From Microbacterium sp. USTB-Y (lineage in GTDB: Bacteria > Actinomycetota > Actinomycetes > Actinomycetales > Microbacteriaceae): a stretch of DNA of 64,000 bases. Under the pieces are notes generated by a model. That model was not told the DNA's origin. It was given only the letters and a program-made list of their open reading frames with translations, and searched no databases. The DNA lies in contig NZ_JAGMTU010000004.1 in NCBI RefSeq assembly GCF_023703415.1, positions 403,221 through 467,220 on the forward strand, read 5' to 3'. Made by a program: the position numbers and the translations under genes. Within the stretch, counting starts at the first letter, position 1; the number at the start of each line of letters is the position of its first letter. Positions 26,540 to 34,768 of the stretch are shown in pieces.

Positions 26540-28048
26540 TCAGGCGGCGGACCGCAGTGCTTCGGCCGGGCTCAGACGAGCCGCCCGCCATCCGCCGATC
26601 GCACCGGCGACGAGGCCGCCGAGGATCGCGAGGCCCACGGCCGCGATGAGGATCGTCACGCTGAGCGGGGCATGCAGCACGACCGCCTGCGCGGACTCGC
26701 CGAGGCCCCGGAAGGCTTCGCCGCGTCCCCCGCCCTGGAACGCTCCGCCGGCGGCTCCCGCACCGGCCTCTCCGCCTGCCGCACCCCCGCCTCCGCCGCG
26801 TGCGAAGCCGGCAGCCGACGCACCGGAGATCGTGGGCTGGACGAGGTTCACGACGAGGATCCCGACGAGGCCGAGCGCGAGTCCCGCCGCTCCCCCGATG
26901 AGGCCCTGCACGAGTGACTCGCCGGCCACCTGCCGGACGATCCGGCCGTTCGACCAGCCGATCGCCTTGAGGGTACCGAACTCCCGGGTGCGCCGGGCGA
27001 CGCCGGAGAGCGTGAACAGCACGGCGAGGAGCACGGCGACCGCGAGCACGATGATCGACAGCCACGTGCCGAGGCCTTCGATCATGCCGGCGGCGCTCGC
27101 GAGAGATCCGGAGACGGTCGAGGCGAGGTCCGCCTGTGAACTCACGGTCGCAGTCGGCAGGGCCTTGGCGAGCGCCGTCTGGACGGAGGCGATGTCGGAG
27201 GCGGAAGCCGCCTTCACGTAGACCGTGGACACGACGTCTCCTGTTCCCGCGATCTTCTGCGCGGTGTCGAGAGGCAGGTACACGTTCGCCGCGGTGTCGG
27301 CGGAATCGGAGGACGAGGTCACGATCCCGATGATCTTGACCGTGGATCCGCCGACATCGATCGTGCTGCCGACACTCAGGCTCTTCGACGTGGCATACGT
27401 GCTGTCCGCGAGGGCGACGAGCTGACCCGCATCGTCTGCGGCGAGCGCGCGTCCCGAGGAGACCTTCACGGAGGACAGCGGTCCCACGGTCGTCCCCGCG
27501 GAGGGATCGACGCCCAGCACCGAGAACGAGTTGAGACCGAAGTTGCCGCCGCCGAATCGCGGCCGCTCGCCCGCGCCCTGTCCCTCCCCCGTTCCGGACT
27601 GCCCCGTGCCGCCCTGCGTGCCTTGCTGCGCGATCCGCCCGTCGAACGTGAGGTTGGTCAGGCTCAGAGCACCGGTGGCCGCAGCGACGTTCCCCGTGGC
27701 CGAGATCGTCTTGACCCCCGCCGCATCGATCGTGCCCCGCGCCGGAGAGGCGCGCAGCACCGAGGTGTTCAAGGTCGTACTGCCGTCGCCGGACGCGGCG
27801 CCGCCGCCGGCGCCGAAGTCGAAGCGCTGCCCGGTGTCGCTGCCCCGCTGGGCCGGCGCACCGGTCACCGTGAGATCGGTGCCCACTCCGTAGACCCGCG
27901 CGAGCGCCTCCGTCTGCGCATCGCGCACGCCCGCCGCCAGCGCGTTGACGACGATCACCAGCGCGATCGCTATCGCGAGGCCCACGGCGACGATCACCGT
28001 CTGCTTCTTCCGGCCGGCCAGTTCCCGGCGCAGATACGTCCCGTACAT
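26540..28048 (-). CDS. FtsX/MacB-type ABC transporter permease
   Basis: This gene encodes a 502-residue membrane protein. One helix lies near residues 17-40, followed by a ~240-residue extracytoplasmic domain (MacB-PCD-like, with a Gly/Gln-rich loop GTQGGTGQSGTGEGQGAG). Three helices follow in the C-terminal FtsX domain (ARRTREFGTLKAIGWSNGRIV). Between the last helices sits an unusual low-complexity Gly/Ala loop. The ATG at 28048 is placed five bases after GAGGAG; a GTG at 28066 precedes that site and is rejected. Together with the ATPase it forms a mechanotransmission-type exporter. Confidence 0.88.
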   Translation of the reverse strand: MYGTYLRRELAGRKKQTVIVAVGLAIAIALVIVVNALAAGVRDAQTEALARVYGVGTDLTVTGAPAQRGSDTGQRFDFGAGGGAASGDGSTTLNTSVLRASPARGTIDAAGVKTISATGNVAAATGALSLTNLTFDGRIAQQGTQGGTGQSGTGEGQGAGERPRFGGGNFGLNSFSVLGVDPSAGTTVGPLSSVKVSSGRALAADDAGQLVALADSTYATSKSLSVGSTIDVGGSTVKIIGIVTSSSDSADTAANVYLPLDTAQKIAGTGDVVSTVYVKAASASDIASVQTALAKALPTATVSSQADLASTVSGSLASAAGMIEGLGTWLSIIVLAVAVLLAVLFTLSGVARRTREFGTLKAIGWSNGRIVRQVAGESLVQGLIGGAAGLALGLVGILVVNLVQPTISGASAAGFARGGGGGAAGGEAGAGAAGGAFQGGGRGEAFRGLGESAQAVVLHAPLSVTILIAAVGLAILGGLVAGAIGGWRAARLSPAEALRSAA

Positions 28049-28145
28049 GCTTCTCCTCTGGGTCACCCTCGTGCTGGTGACGCTAGGAGGCGGTTCTGGG
28101 GCGCGATGATGGCGAAACTATGCGCGCGCTAAGCACGCCGAGGGA

Positions 28146-29081
28146 TCAGCCTGCCACGAGCGGCAGAACGGATTCCGGGTCGTGCGATGCCGCAGACGGT
28201 GCGCTGTCGCTCGTCGATTGGAGCACCAGGTGCGCCCGCCGGTGCCCGCTCCTCAGGCGCTCCTGCACGCTCCACCCCCGCAATAGGCCCGAGAGGTAGC
28301 CGCCGGCGAAGGCGTCGCCCGCGCCCACGGGCTCGACCACCTCGGTCTGAATCGCGGGCTCGAAGGTTCGGCCCTGCGGGGAGAAGTCGGTCGCGCCGAC
28401 GTCACCGTCTTTGACGACCAGGCGCGCGGGTCTGGGGAGGTGCTCGCGCACGTCCTCCGCGGTCCGACAGCCCCAGAGCGTCTCAGCCTCGTCTCGTCCC
28501 ACGAACACGATGTCCGCGCGGTTCGCCAGATCGCCGAGGATCGGCGCGGCATCGGCCACCGGCCACAGGCCGCGGCGGTAGTTGACGTCGAAGCTGAGCA
28601 GCGCACCGCTCGCGACGACGCGCGCGAACACCGCGTCGATCATCGCTGCGCAGTCGTCCGAGAGCGCCGGAGTGATCCCCGAGACGTGCACCACCGCCGT
28701 CTTCTCGAGCGGGATCGACGCGATCGACGCCGACGTCATCCGGGATGCGGCGGATCCGGCACGGTAGTAGCTGACGCCGCGACCCGGATCCTTGAAGAAG
28801 ACTCCGGTGGGCGCAACCTCATCGAACGACACCCAACGGGTGTCGACGCCCTGCGCCGCGATCTCGCGGTGGACCCGATGTCCGAGCACATCGTCCCCGA
28901 GAGCGCCCACCCACGCGGCCGCGCCGCCGAGCGCCGCCACGTGCCCGGCGACGTTGGACTCGGCACCGGCGGCCCTGAGCCGGATGCTCTCCGCGTCGAT
29001 GAGGGACTCCGCCCGGCTCGGCGCCACCATCGCCATGGTCTCGCCGATCGCGACGAGAGCGGGAAAGTCTGCAGTTGCCAT
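28146..29081 (-). CDS. kdgK: 2-keto-3-deoxygluconate kinase (PfkB family)
   Basis: This gene encodes a 311-residue ribokinase-fold kinase. It has the N-terminal GxxNVA-type stretch AAGAESNVAGHVAALGG, the KDG-kinase-like SYYRAGSAASRM, and the C-terminal anion-hole/catalytic GAGDAFAGGYLSG. It is predicted to phosphorylate KDG to KDPG, the substrate of eda. The ATG at 29081 begins MATADFPALVAIGE; the ribosome binding site is weak. It is monocistronic, between the ABC exporter and the two-component system, and has its own palindromic upstream sites. Fructokinase-like activity cannot be excluded. Confidence 0.83.
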   Translation of the reverse strand: MATADFPALVAIGETMAMVAPSRAESLIDAESIRLRAAGAESNVAGHVAALGGAAAWVGALGDDVLGHRVHREIAAQGVDTRWVSFDEVAPTGVFFKDPGRGVSYYRAGSAASRMTSASIASIPLEKTAVVHVSGITPALSDDCAAMIDAVFARVVASGALLSFDVNYRRGLWPVADAAPILGDLANRADIVFVGRDEAETLWGCRTAEDVREHLPRPARLVVKDGDVGATDFSPQGRTFEPAIQTEVVEPVGAGDAFAGGYLSGLLRGWSVQERLRSGHRRAHLVLQSTSDSAPSAASHDPESVLPLVAG

Positions 29082-29100
29082 CCCGGCATTCTCTCTCACT

Positions 29101-29139
29101 GTTGCCACCTGACGCAACATGCGTTGCACTAGACGCAAC
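29101..29139. promoter_or_regulatory. GTTGC/GCAAC operator cluster upstream of kdgK
   Basis: Four copies of one pentamer in alternating orientation (GTTGC 29101, GCAAC 29114, GTTGC 29123, GCAAC 29135) lie 20-58 bases upstream of the kdgK start. The middle pair forms GCAACATGCGTTGC, and GACGCAAC repeats at 29111 and 29132, 21 bases apart. Probable repressor binding site. Confidence 0.5.
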
Positions 29140-29247
29140 TAACAGGATCGCGACCCCGACCGGTCCACGCGCGGGATGCTCTGATCGCCCGCGGCCCGGC
29201 CCCGCGGACCCCCTCGCGTCGCGATCGACCACAGGCGATCGGAAGCT

Positions 29248-29263
29248 CATAGGGCGTTCATAG
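29248..29263 (+). promoter_or_regulatory. direct repeats upstream of response regulator
   Basis: CATAG at 29248-29252 recurs at 29259-29263, exactly 11 bases apart, within CTCATAG and TTCATAG. OmpR/PhoB-family regulators bind tandem half-sites at 11-base spacing, so this is a likely autoregulatory site for the gene starting 23 bases downstream. Confidence 0.5.
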
Positions 29264-29285
29264 AAACCTGAGGAGAATGGATCCC

Positions 29286-30020
29286 ATGAACGATCACGCC
29301 ACTGAGCTGCGCCGCCCCGACGGCTCCCCCCTGCGGATCCTCGCGGTCGACGACGAGCCGATGCTCACCGACCTGCTCGCCATGGCCCTGCGCATGGAGG
29401 GCTGGGAGGTCCGCACCGCCGGGTCAGGGCTCGAGGCGCTGCAGGTCGCCCGCGACTTCGGCCCCGACGCCCTGGTCCTCGACGTCATGATGCCCGACCT
29501 GGACGGGCTCGGCGTCCTCAAGCGCCTGCGCGAGCAGGGCAACATGGTGCCGGTGCTGTTCCTCACCGCCAAGGACGCGGTGGGCGATCGGATCGCCGGC
29601 CTCACCGCCGGAGGGGACGACTACGTCACCAAGCCGTTCAGTCTCGAGGAGGTCGTCGCCCGGCTGCGGGCCGTGATCCGCCGTTCCGGCGGGGCGACCA
29701 CGAGCGAGAGCGACTCGATCCTCCAGGTCGGCGATCTCACCCTCAACGAGGACAGCCACGAGGTGGTCCGCGACGGGGACGAGATCGAGCTCACCGCGAC
29801 CGAGTTCGAACTGCTGCGCTTCCTCATGCGCAACGAGCGCCGCGTGCTGTCGAAGGCGCAGATCCTCGACCGGGTGTGGAGCTACGACTTCGGCGGCCGC
29901 TCCAGTGTCGTCGAGCTCTACATCTCGTATCTGCGCAAGAAGCTCGACGCCGGTCGTGACGTGCCGCTGATCCACACCGTCCGCGGTGTCGGCTACATGA
30001 TCAAGGCCCCGCAGCAGTAA
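29286..30020 (+). CDS. OmpR-family response regulator
   Basis: This gene encodes a 244-residue regulator. The receiver has the acidic pair in AVDDEP, phosphoacceptor Asp66 (LVLDVMMPD) and Lys116 (YVTKPFS). The C-terminal winged helix has ELTATEFELLRFLMRNERRVL and the RGVGYMI hairpin. The architecture resembles mycobacterial TrcR/TcrA. ATG at 29286 has AGGAG ten bases upstream; an ATG at 29277 is only one base from that site. It is followed 30 bases later by its sensor kinase. Confidence 0.93.
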   Translation: MNDHATELRRPDGSPLRILAVDDEPMLTDLLAMALRMEGWEVRTAGSGLEALQVARDFGPDALVLDVMMPDLDGLGVLKRLREQGNMVPVLFLTAKDAVGDRIAGLTAGGDDYVTKPFSLEEVVARLRAVIRRSGGATTSESDSILQVGDLTLNEDSHEVVRDGDEIELTATEFELLRFLMRNERRVLSKAQILDRVWSYDFGGRSSVVELYISYLRKKLDAGRDVPLIHTVRGVGYMIKAPQQ

Positions 30021-30050
30021 GCCCGCGCACCCGATGGAGTCCTCACGCCG

Positions 30051-31697
30051 ATGAACCCGTTCCGCCCCCGCCCGCGCGGCCCGCTCTCCCTGCAGACCCG
30101 CCTCATGGCCGCGGTCACCGGGTTCGTGTCGCTGATCCTCGTCGTCATCGCCATCGCGACGAGCGTGGTGCTCGGGAACGTGCTCAACGGGAGGCTGCAG
30201 GACGAGCTGTCGGCCACCGCGAAGAGCGTCGGCGCCATCGCCCGGCAGTCGGCCGTGATCGGACACTTCGTGCCGGCCGCGTCCGACCTCGTGGTGGGGC
30301 CCACCGGCGTGCCCAACGGCACGCTCGTCATCGTGGTCTCGGAGAGCGGAGCCGCCAGCGGCACGGTGGTCACGTCAGACCGGGTGGCGCAGGATCTCAC
30401 CGCCCTGCAGATCCACCAGGCCGTCACCGCGCTCTCGGAGGGACGCTACGCGGAGGATCTCTCCCAGCTCGGCGACTATCAGTTCGTGCACCAGCCCGTG
30501 CCCCCGGCGGGCCCGACGCAGTTCGAGGTGATCACGGGTCTGCCCCGCGCCTCCACCGAGGCGCAGATCACGACGCTGTTCTCGATGATCGCGCTCACCA
30601 CGATCGGCGGGCTCATCCTGCTCGCGCTCTCCACCGCGATCACGATCCGGGTGGCCCTGCGCCCGCTGCGCGAGGTCGCCGCCACGGCGAACCGCGTCGC
30701 GAACCAGCCTCTGGACCGCGGAGACGTGTCGATCACCGAGCGCGTGCCTGCGGCCGAGGCGGATCCGCGCACCGAGACCGGACTGGTCGGCGCCGCCCTG
30801 AACACGCTGCTCGACCACGTCGACGCGTCCCTCGCCGTGCGTCAGCGCAACGAGGAGCGGATGCGGCAGTTCGTCGCCGATGCGAGCCACGAGCTGCGCA
30901 CGCCGCTCTCGTCGATCCGCGGCTACTCCGAGCTCTCGCTGCGCGCGCTGTCGAGGTCGGAGGCGCCGGAGGACCCCGCCACCGCCTCGGCGCACACCGC
31001 GCTGGAGCGCATCCAGGCGCAGTCCCTGCGGATGACCAGCCTCGTCGAGGATCTGCTGCTGCTCGCCCGCCTGGAGGAGGGCAGGGAGCTGTCGCTGTCG
31101 TCCGTCGACCTCTCCCGCCTCGCGATCGAGGGCGTCGAGGACGCACGCCCGACGGCCCCCGATCACGAGTGGTCGATCGACGTGCCGGAGGAGCCCGTGG
31201 AGCTCATCGGCGACACCGGCCGGCTGCAGCAGGTCGTCACGAACCTCATCGCCAACGCGCGCACGCACACCCCGGCCGGCACCCGGATCTCGATCGAGGT
31301 CGCCGACGAGGACGACGCCGCCGTGCTGCGGGTGAGCGACGACGGCCCCGGCATCGATCCCGCCGTCCGCGACGAGCTGTTCAGCCGCTTCGCGCGCGGC
31401 GACCGCTCGCGCAACCGCGCGACCGGCGGATCCGGGCTCGGCCTGTCGATCACCAAGGCGATCGTGGACGGTCACGGCGGCACGATCTCCGTGCAGAGCG
31501 AACCGGGCGCGACCACGTTCACCGTCCGGCTGCCGCACGTCCCGCATCCGCAGACCGGCGCGACGCCGACCGCGGATGCGGCACCCGGCGCCCCCGCCGG
31601 ATCCGCCTCCGCTGCTCGGCCCGACGAGGACCGCCCGGCCGAGGACCGCACCGCCGGGGGCGGCCACGAGATGACCCGCACCGTCGGCGGACGCTGA
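30051..31697 (+). CDS. sensor histidine kinase (TrcS-like)
   Basis: This gene encodes a 548-residue membrane kinase. One helix is near residues 20-42, an extracytoplasmic sensor follows, and a second helix is near 178-200. HAMP follows. His280 lies in the HisKA box FVADASHELRTPLSSIRGY, the N box is NLIANARTHTP, and the G boxes are DDGPGID and GSGLGLSITKA. The last ~50 residues are an unusual Pro/Ala/Asp-rich tail. It partners with the upstream regulator. The convergent flavin electron-transfer operon is an attractive target, but nothing proves it. Confidence 0.92.
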   Translation: MNPFRPRPRGPLSLQTRLMAAVTGFVSLILVVIAIATSVVLGNVLNGRLQDELSATAKSVGAIARQSAVIGHFVPAASDLVVGPTGVPNGTLVIVVSESGAASGTVVTSDRVAQDLTALQIHQAVTALSEGRYAEDLSQLGDYQFVHQPVPPAGPTQFEVITGLPRASTEAQITTLFSMIALTTIGGLILLALSTAITIRVALRPLREVAATANRVANQPLDRGDVSITERVPAAEADPRTETGLVGAALNTLLDHVDASLAVRQRNEERMRQFVADASHELRTPLSSIRGYSELSLRALSRSEAPEDPATASAHTALERIQAQSLRMTSLVEDLLLLARLEEGRELSLSSVDLSRLAIEGVEDARPTAPDHEWSIDVPEEPVELIGDTGRLQQVVTNLIANARTHTPAGTRISIEVADEDDAAVLRVSDDGPGIDPAVRDELFSRFARGDRSRNRATGGSGLGLSITKAIVDGHGGTISVQSEPGATTFTVRLPHVPHPQTGATPTADAAPGAPAGSASAARPDEDRPAEDRTAGGGHEMTRTVGGR

Positions 31698-31701
31698 GCC
31701 C

Positions 31702-31727
31702 GCGGGCGCTCAGGCGCGTGCGCCCGC
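31702..31727. terminator. short convergent hairpin
   Basis: GCGGGCGC (31702-31709) pairs with GCGCCCGC (31720-31727), loop ten bases, in the 34-base gap between the kinase and the convergent RnfD-FNR gene. Plausible weak bidirectional terminator. Confidence 0.45.
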
Positions 31728-31731
31728 CGGA

Positions 31732-33258
31732 TCAGTAGCCCGCGAACGCATCGGTCGTGACCCGACGAGCACCGCGCAGGGTCGGCGCGAGGTCCGCGAG
31801 GAGCCGGGGCGGCCCCGAGACGTAGGCGTGGCGTCGCGCCAGGTCCGGAACCAGCTCCCGCAGCAGCGCGGCGTCCAGCCGCCCTCCCCCGGCCCACTCA
31901 GCCCCCGCGGGCAGGGCCTCGGGGCGGTCCGGGGTCACGACGACGATCCGCGCCCCGGATGCGGCGAGCTCGTCGAGATAGGCGCACTCCTGCGCCGAGG
32001 ACGCGACGAGCACGAGCACGCAGTCCGTGCGGTCTCCGGCGCCGAGCTGCGACACGAACGGCGTCACGCCGATCCCCGCGGCGAGGAGAAGCACGGGGAC
32101 GTCACGGGCGGGCAGCACGAAGTCCCCCCAGACACCGGTGGCGGTGAGCACGTCGTCGGCCTGCACCACGCCGAGCGCGCGCTTGAAGGTGGATCCCGGC
32201 TCGGCCTCCCGATAGGCGATGCGCACGAAAGGCAGCTCCGCCGGAGCGGAGACGATGCTGAACTCGCGACGCGTGCCCCGGGCGTCGGGGCGGCGATGCG
32301 GCACCTGCAGCTCGAGGTACTGGCCCGGTGCGAAGCGGAACCGCCGGCGCGTCCGGAAGGTGAGCTCGTGCACGGTGGGGGTGAGCGCTCTGCGGCGCAC
32401 CAGGGACAGCCGGATCCCGGATCGGGCGACGAGCACAGCGGCGAGCAGGTTGCCGACGAGCAGCGCCCGCTCCTGCCCGAGGGTGATGACGCCGAGCGAC
32501 AGCGGCCAGCCGGCGAGTACGCCGACCACCGCCGCGACGAGCAGCTGCTGCCCGCGCCGCGCCGGCAGGGTGAGCGGCTCGGTCAGCATGAACGCGCCGA
32601 GGAACAGCACGGGCGACTGCAGCAGCACGGTCGTGAGCAGGCCCGCCGGGTCTACCGCGATGCCGGCCGCGGCGGACTGCACGGAGAGCCGTGCCGTCGA
32701 CACCGCGGCGTAGGCCGCGACGAAGAGCAGCACGACCGCGACGCGTTCCGTGCGCCACAGCACCAGCAGGCCGAGCAGGACCACGGGCAGGGCGAGGGCG
32801 GGCGTGCCCACCCACCAGGCGGAGAAGCCCAGCGTCGTGAGGGTGAGCACCGTCGCCCCGACCGCGGCGGGGTTGAGCAGATGCCGCCCGCGCCAGACCA
32901 GCACGTACTTGGATGCGCTCGCGACGACGCCTGCGAGGGCGATGCCGCCGATCTGGTCGGGGTTCGCCCCCGGCTGCACCACGAACAGCAGGATCAGCGC
33001 CGTGATCAGCGACGACTCGATCCGCCGCGGCACCCGCAGCAGGGCCTGGGCGACCGCGTCGGTGCAGAAGGTCGCGACCAGCAGCAGGGCGAGGCTGGCG
33101 ACGACGTCCAGCGGCGTGACGCCGATCCAGCCGAGCGCCGACTCGACCACGGCGACCACGGCCAGCGCGATGAGCGCGTACAGCGTGAGCCGGTACATCG
33201 TCAGACGCCCCAGCTGCGCGAGCACGCGCTGCTGCAGGCCGACCAGCGTCGCGATCAT
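31732..33258 (-). CDS. RnfD/NqrB-like membrane protein fused to ferredoxin-NAD(P)H reductase domain
   Basis: This gene encodes a 508-residue fusion. Residues ~1-270 contain about ten hydrophobic helices resembling RnfD/NqrB (HLLNPAAVGATVL, LGAFMLTEPLTLPARR). Residues ~275-508 form a cytoplasmic FNR-type domain with the FAD motif RREFSIVSAP, the NAD(P) motif LLLAAGIGVTPF and the end block YVSGPPRL. It likely passes electrons from NAD(P)H through the membrane to an extracytoplasmic flavin. Its ATG at 33258 overlaps the apbE stop by four bases. The longer open frame upstream runs through apbE and is rejected. Confidence 0.85.
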   Translation of the reverse strand: MIATLVGLQQRVLAQLGRLTMYRLTLYALIALAVVAVVESALGWIGVTPLDVVASLALLLVATFCTDAVAQALLRVPRRIESSLITALILLFVVQPGANPDQIGGIALAGVVASASKYVLVWRGRHLLNPAAVGATVLTLTTLGFSAWWVGTPALALPVVLLGLLVLWRTERVAVVLLFVAAYAAVSTARLSVQSAAAGIAVDPAGLLTTVLLQSPVLFLGAFMLTEPLTLPARRGQQLLVAAVVGVLAGWPLSLGVITLGQERALLVGNLLAAVLVARSGIRLSLVRRRALTPTVHELTFRTRRRFRFAPGQYLELQVPHRRPDARGTRREFSIVSAPAELPFVRIAYREAEPGSTFKRALGVVQADDVLTATGVWGDFVLPARDVPVLLLAAGIGVTPFVSQLGAGDRTDCVLVLVASSAQECAYLDELAASGARIVVVTPDRPEALPAGAEWAGGGRLDAALLRELVPDLARRHAYVSGPPRLLADLAPTLRGARRVTTDAFAGY

Positions 33259-34121
33259 GCGAACACCTCCATCCGATCCCCGGCCGACCACTCCACCGCG
33301 CCCGCGGTGGTCATCCGCACCCATTCCACACCGAACCGGTCGGCGAAGGCGGGACCGCCGTCGAAGAACAGCGCCATGGCGGCGGCGTCGGCGAGCATCG
33401 CCTCCTCCGCGATCGCCCAGGTCGCGGCGACCGTGCGCACGGGCTCGCCGGTCCGGGCGTCCAGCACGTGGTGCAGTCCGCCGTGCGGCCCGGGCCAGGC
33501 GCGCCGGTTCACGGCCGACCCGCACAGCGCGGCATCCGCGACCTCGGCGACGCCGATCGCCCGCGTCCCGTCGAACGGATGCTCCAGTCCCACCCGGATC
33601 GGCGGGCCGCTCAGCCGCAGGTCGCCTCCGGCGTCGACGAGACGCTCGGCATGCCCGAGCGCGCCCAGCAGGTCGTGCACGACGTCGACGAGGCGCCCCT
33701 TGCCGATCGCCCCGACGTCGATGAGGGCCGGGGCGTGCAGCGTGAGCGCGCCGTCGTCCCAGGCGAGCTGGTCGGCCCAGTCCCCCGGCGCCGGGAGCGG
33801 ACCGCGGTCGTGCAGCGAGTACCGCGCATCGTATCCCCGGGCCGAGAGGCTGTCGCCGACGAGCGGCTGCACTGCCCCGCCCGTCGCCTCCGCCAGCGCC
33901 CGGTAGAGGTCGAGCATGGCGCGCGCATCCGGCGGAGCGGGGACCTCCTGGGGCTCCGCGGCCAGCGCCGTCACGAGCGAGTCGTCGCGGAACCGCGACC
34001 AGGTGTGGTCGAAATCGTCGATCGTCTCGCCGACGGCGTCGCGGTCCGCATCGGCCAGGGGCCGGGAGGTCGCGATCTCCCAGACGGTGCCGATCGCCTC
34101 GAACCGCCAGACGTGGTCCAC
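33255..34121 (-). CDS. apbE: FAD:protein FMN transferase
   Basis: This gene encodes a 288-residue ApbE-family flavin transferase that covalently attaches FMN to Ser/Thr of extracytoplasmic proteins. Family blocks are GTVWEI near the start, DFDHTWSRFRDDS, ALIDVGAIGKGRLVDVV, and the metal/catalytic LHHVLDARTGEPV with AMLADAAAMALFF. No signal peptide or lipobox is seen. It sits between the FMN-binding lipoprotein gene and the RnfD-FNR fusion gene, and both may be its substrates or partners. Confidence 0.92.
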   Translation of the reverse strand: MDHVWRFEAIGTVWEIATSRPLADADRDAVGETIDDFDHTWSRFRDDSLVTALAAEPQEVPAPPDARAMLDLYRALAEATGGAVQPLVGDSLSARGYDARYSLHDRGPLPAPGDWADQLAWDDGALTLHAPALIDVGAIGKGRLVDVVHDLLGALGHAERLVDAGGDLRLSGPPIRVGLEHPFDGTRAIGVAEVADAALCGSAVNRRAWPGPHGGLHHVLDARTGEPVRTVAATWAIAEEAMLADAAAMALFFDGGPAFADRFGVEWVRMTTAGAVEWSAGDRMEVFA

Positions 34122-34188
34122 TCAGCCGTCCTTGCGCGAGGGCCGGCCGGCCCGAACCGGATCCGGCTGCGCCGCGGAAGGACCCACG

Positions 34189-34656
34189 TCAGCTCTTGGC
34201 CTCGGTACGGATGGTCGCCAGCGCCTGGGTGAAGCCCTTGCTCGTGAGCGAGGACCCGGACACCCGGCTGACGGAGATCTCGTCGAGCTTCTTGCCGACC
34301 ACCTGCGCCGAGATGCCGCCGATGAACTGCGACTGATAATGCTCCGTCTCCGACGCCTGCGGGTCCCCGGTGACCTTCACCGCGGTCACCGTGTCACCGG
34401 CGATCGTGATCGACACCGTGATCTTCTCCACGGTCTCCGGCGTCTGGTACGAGCCGTCGGCGGTGTAGGTGCCGTCCTTGTACGTGCCGCCCGTGCCGGA
34501 GGCTGCGGGCGCCGATGCCTCCGCGGTGCTCTGCGGTGCGGGCGTGTCCTTCGTCGTCTCCGCGGAGGAAGCCTCGGCCGCACAGCCGGCGAGCAGCAGC
34601 GTTCCGGCGATGCCGACGAGGGCGGATCCTTGGCGTACCGAGGGCGAGAGCTTCAT
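34189..34656 (-). CDS. FMN-binding domain lipoprotein
   Basis: This gene encodes a 155-residue protein. It has a lipoprotein signal with lipobox LLAGC (Cys25), a Ser/Ala/Thr-rich linker to residue ~57, then an FMN_bind domain (YKDGTYTADG, TAVKVTGDPQASETEHYQ). The flavinylation motif reads SGSSLTS around Ser136, so Ser would carry the FMN where Thr is usual. ATG at 34656 is preferred over a TTG at 34674. It is the first gene of the operon with apbE and the RnfD-FNR gene and would be the terminal, surface-exposed electron carrier. Confidence 0.87.
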   Translation of the reverse strand: MKLSPSVRQGSALVGIAGTLLLAGCAAEASSAETTKDTPAPQSTAEASAPAASGTGGTYKDGTYTADGSYQTPETVEKITVSITIAGDTVTAVKVTGDPQASETEHYQSQFIGGISAQVVGKKLDEISVSRVSGSSLTSKGFTQALATIRTEAKS

Positions 34657-34718
34657 ACGATCCAGCTTCAGCAATCCACCTGTGCGTCACCTTTGAGATG
34701 TCGGGACGCCCCGTGAAG

Positions 34719-34759
34719 GACGAGGGGCCGGCCGGGATGCGCCCGGCCGGCCCCTCGTC
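34719..34759. terminator. prs terminator
   Basis: A perfect 18-bp stem (34719-34736 with 34742-34759), loop ATGCG, ends ten bases before the prs stop on the plus-strand coordinate, so it follows prs on the minus strand. The region further upstream towards the FMN-binding gene must hold that operon's promoter. Confidence 0.8.
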
Positions 34760-34768
34760 GATCTGAGG

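Noticed and set aside
33259..33525. N-terminal extension of the RnfD-FNR protein
   Set aside because: This part overlaps apbE out of frame and is Arg-rich noise; ATG 33258 makes the coupled overlap with apbE.
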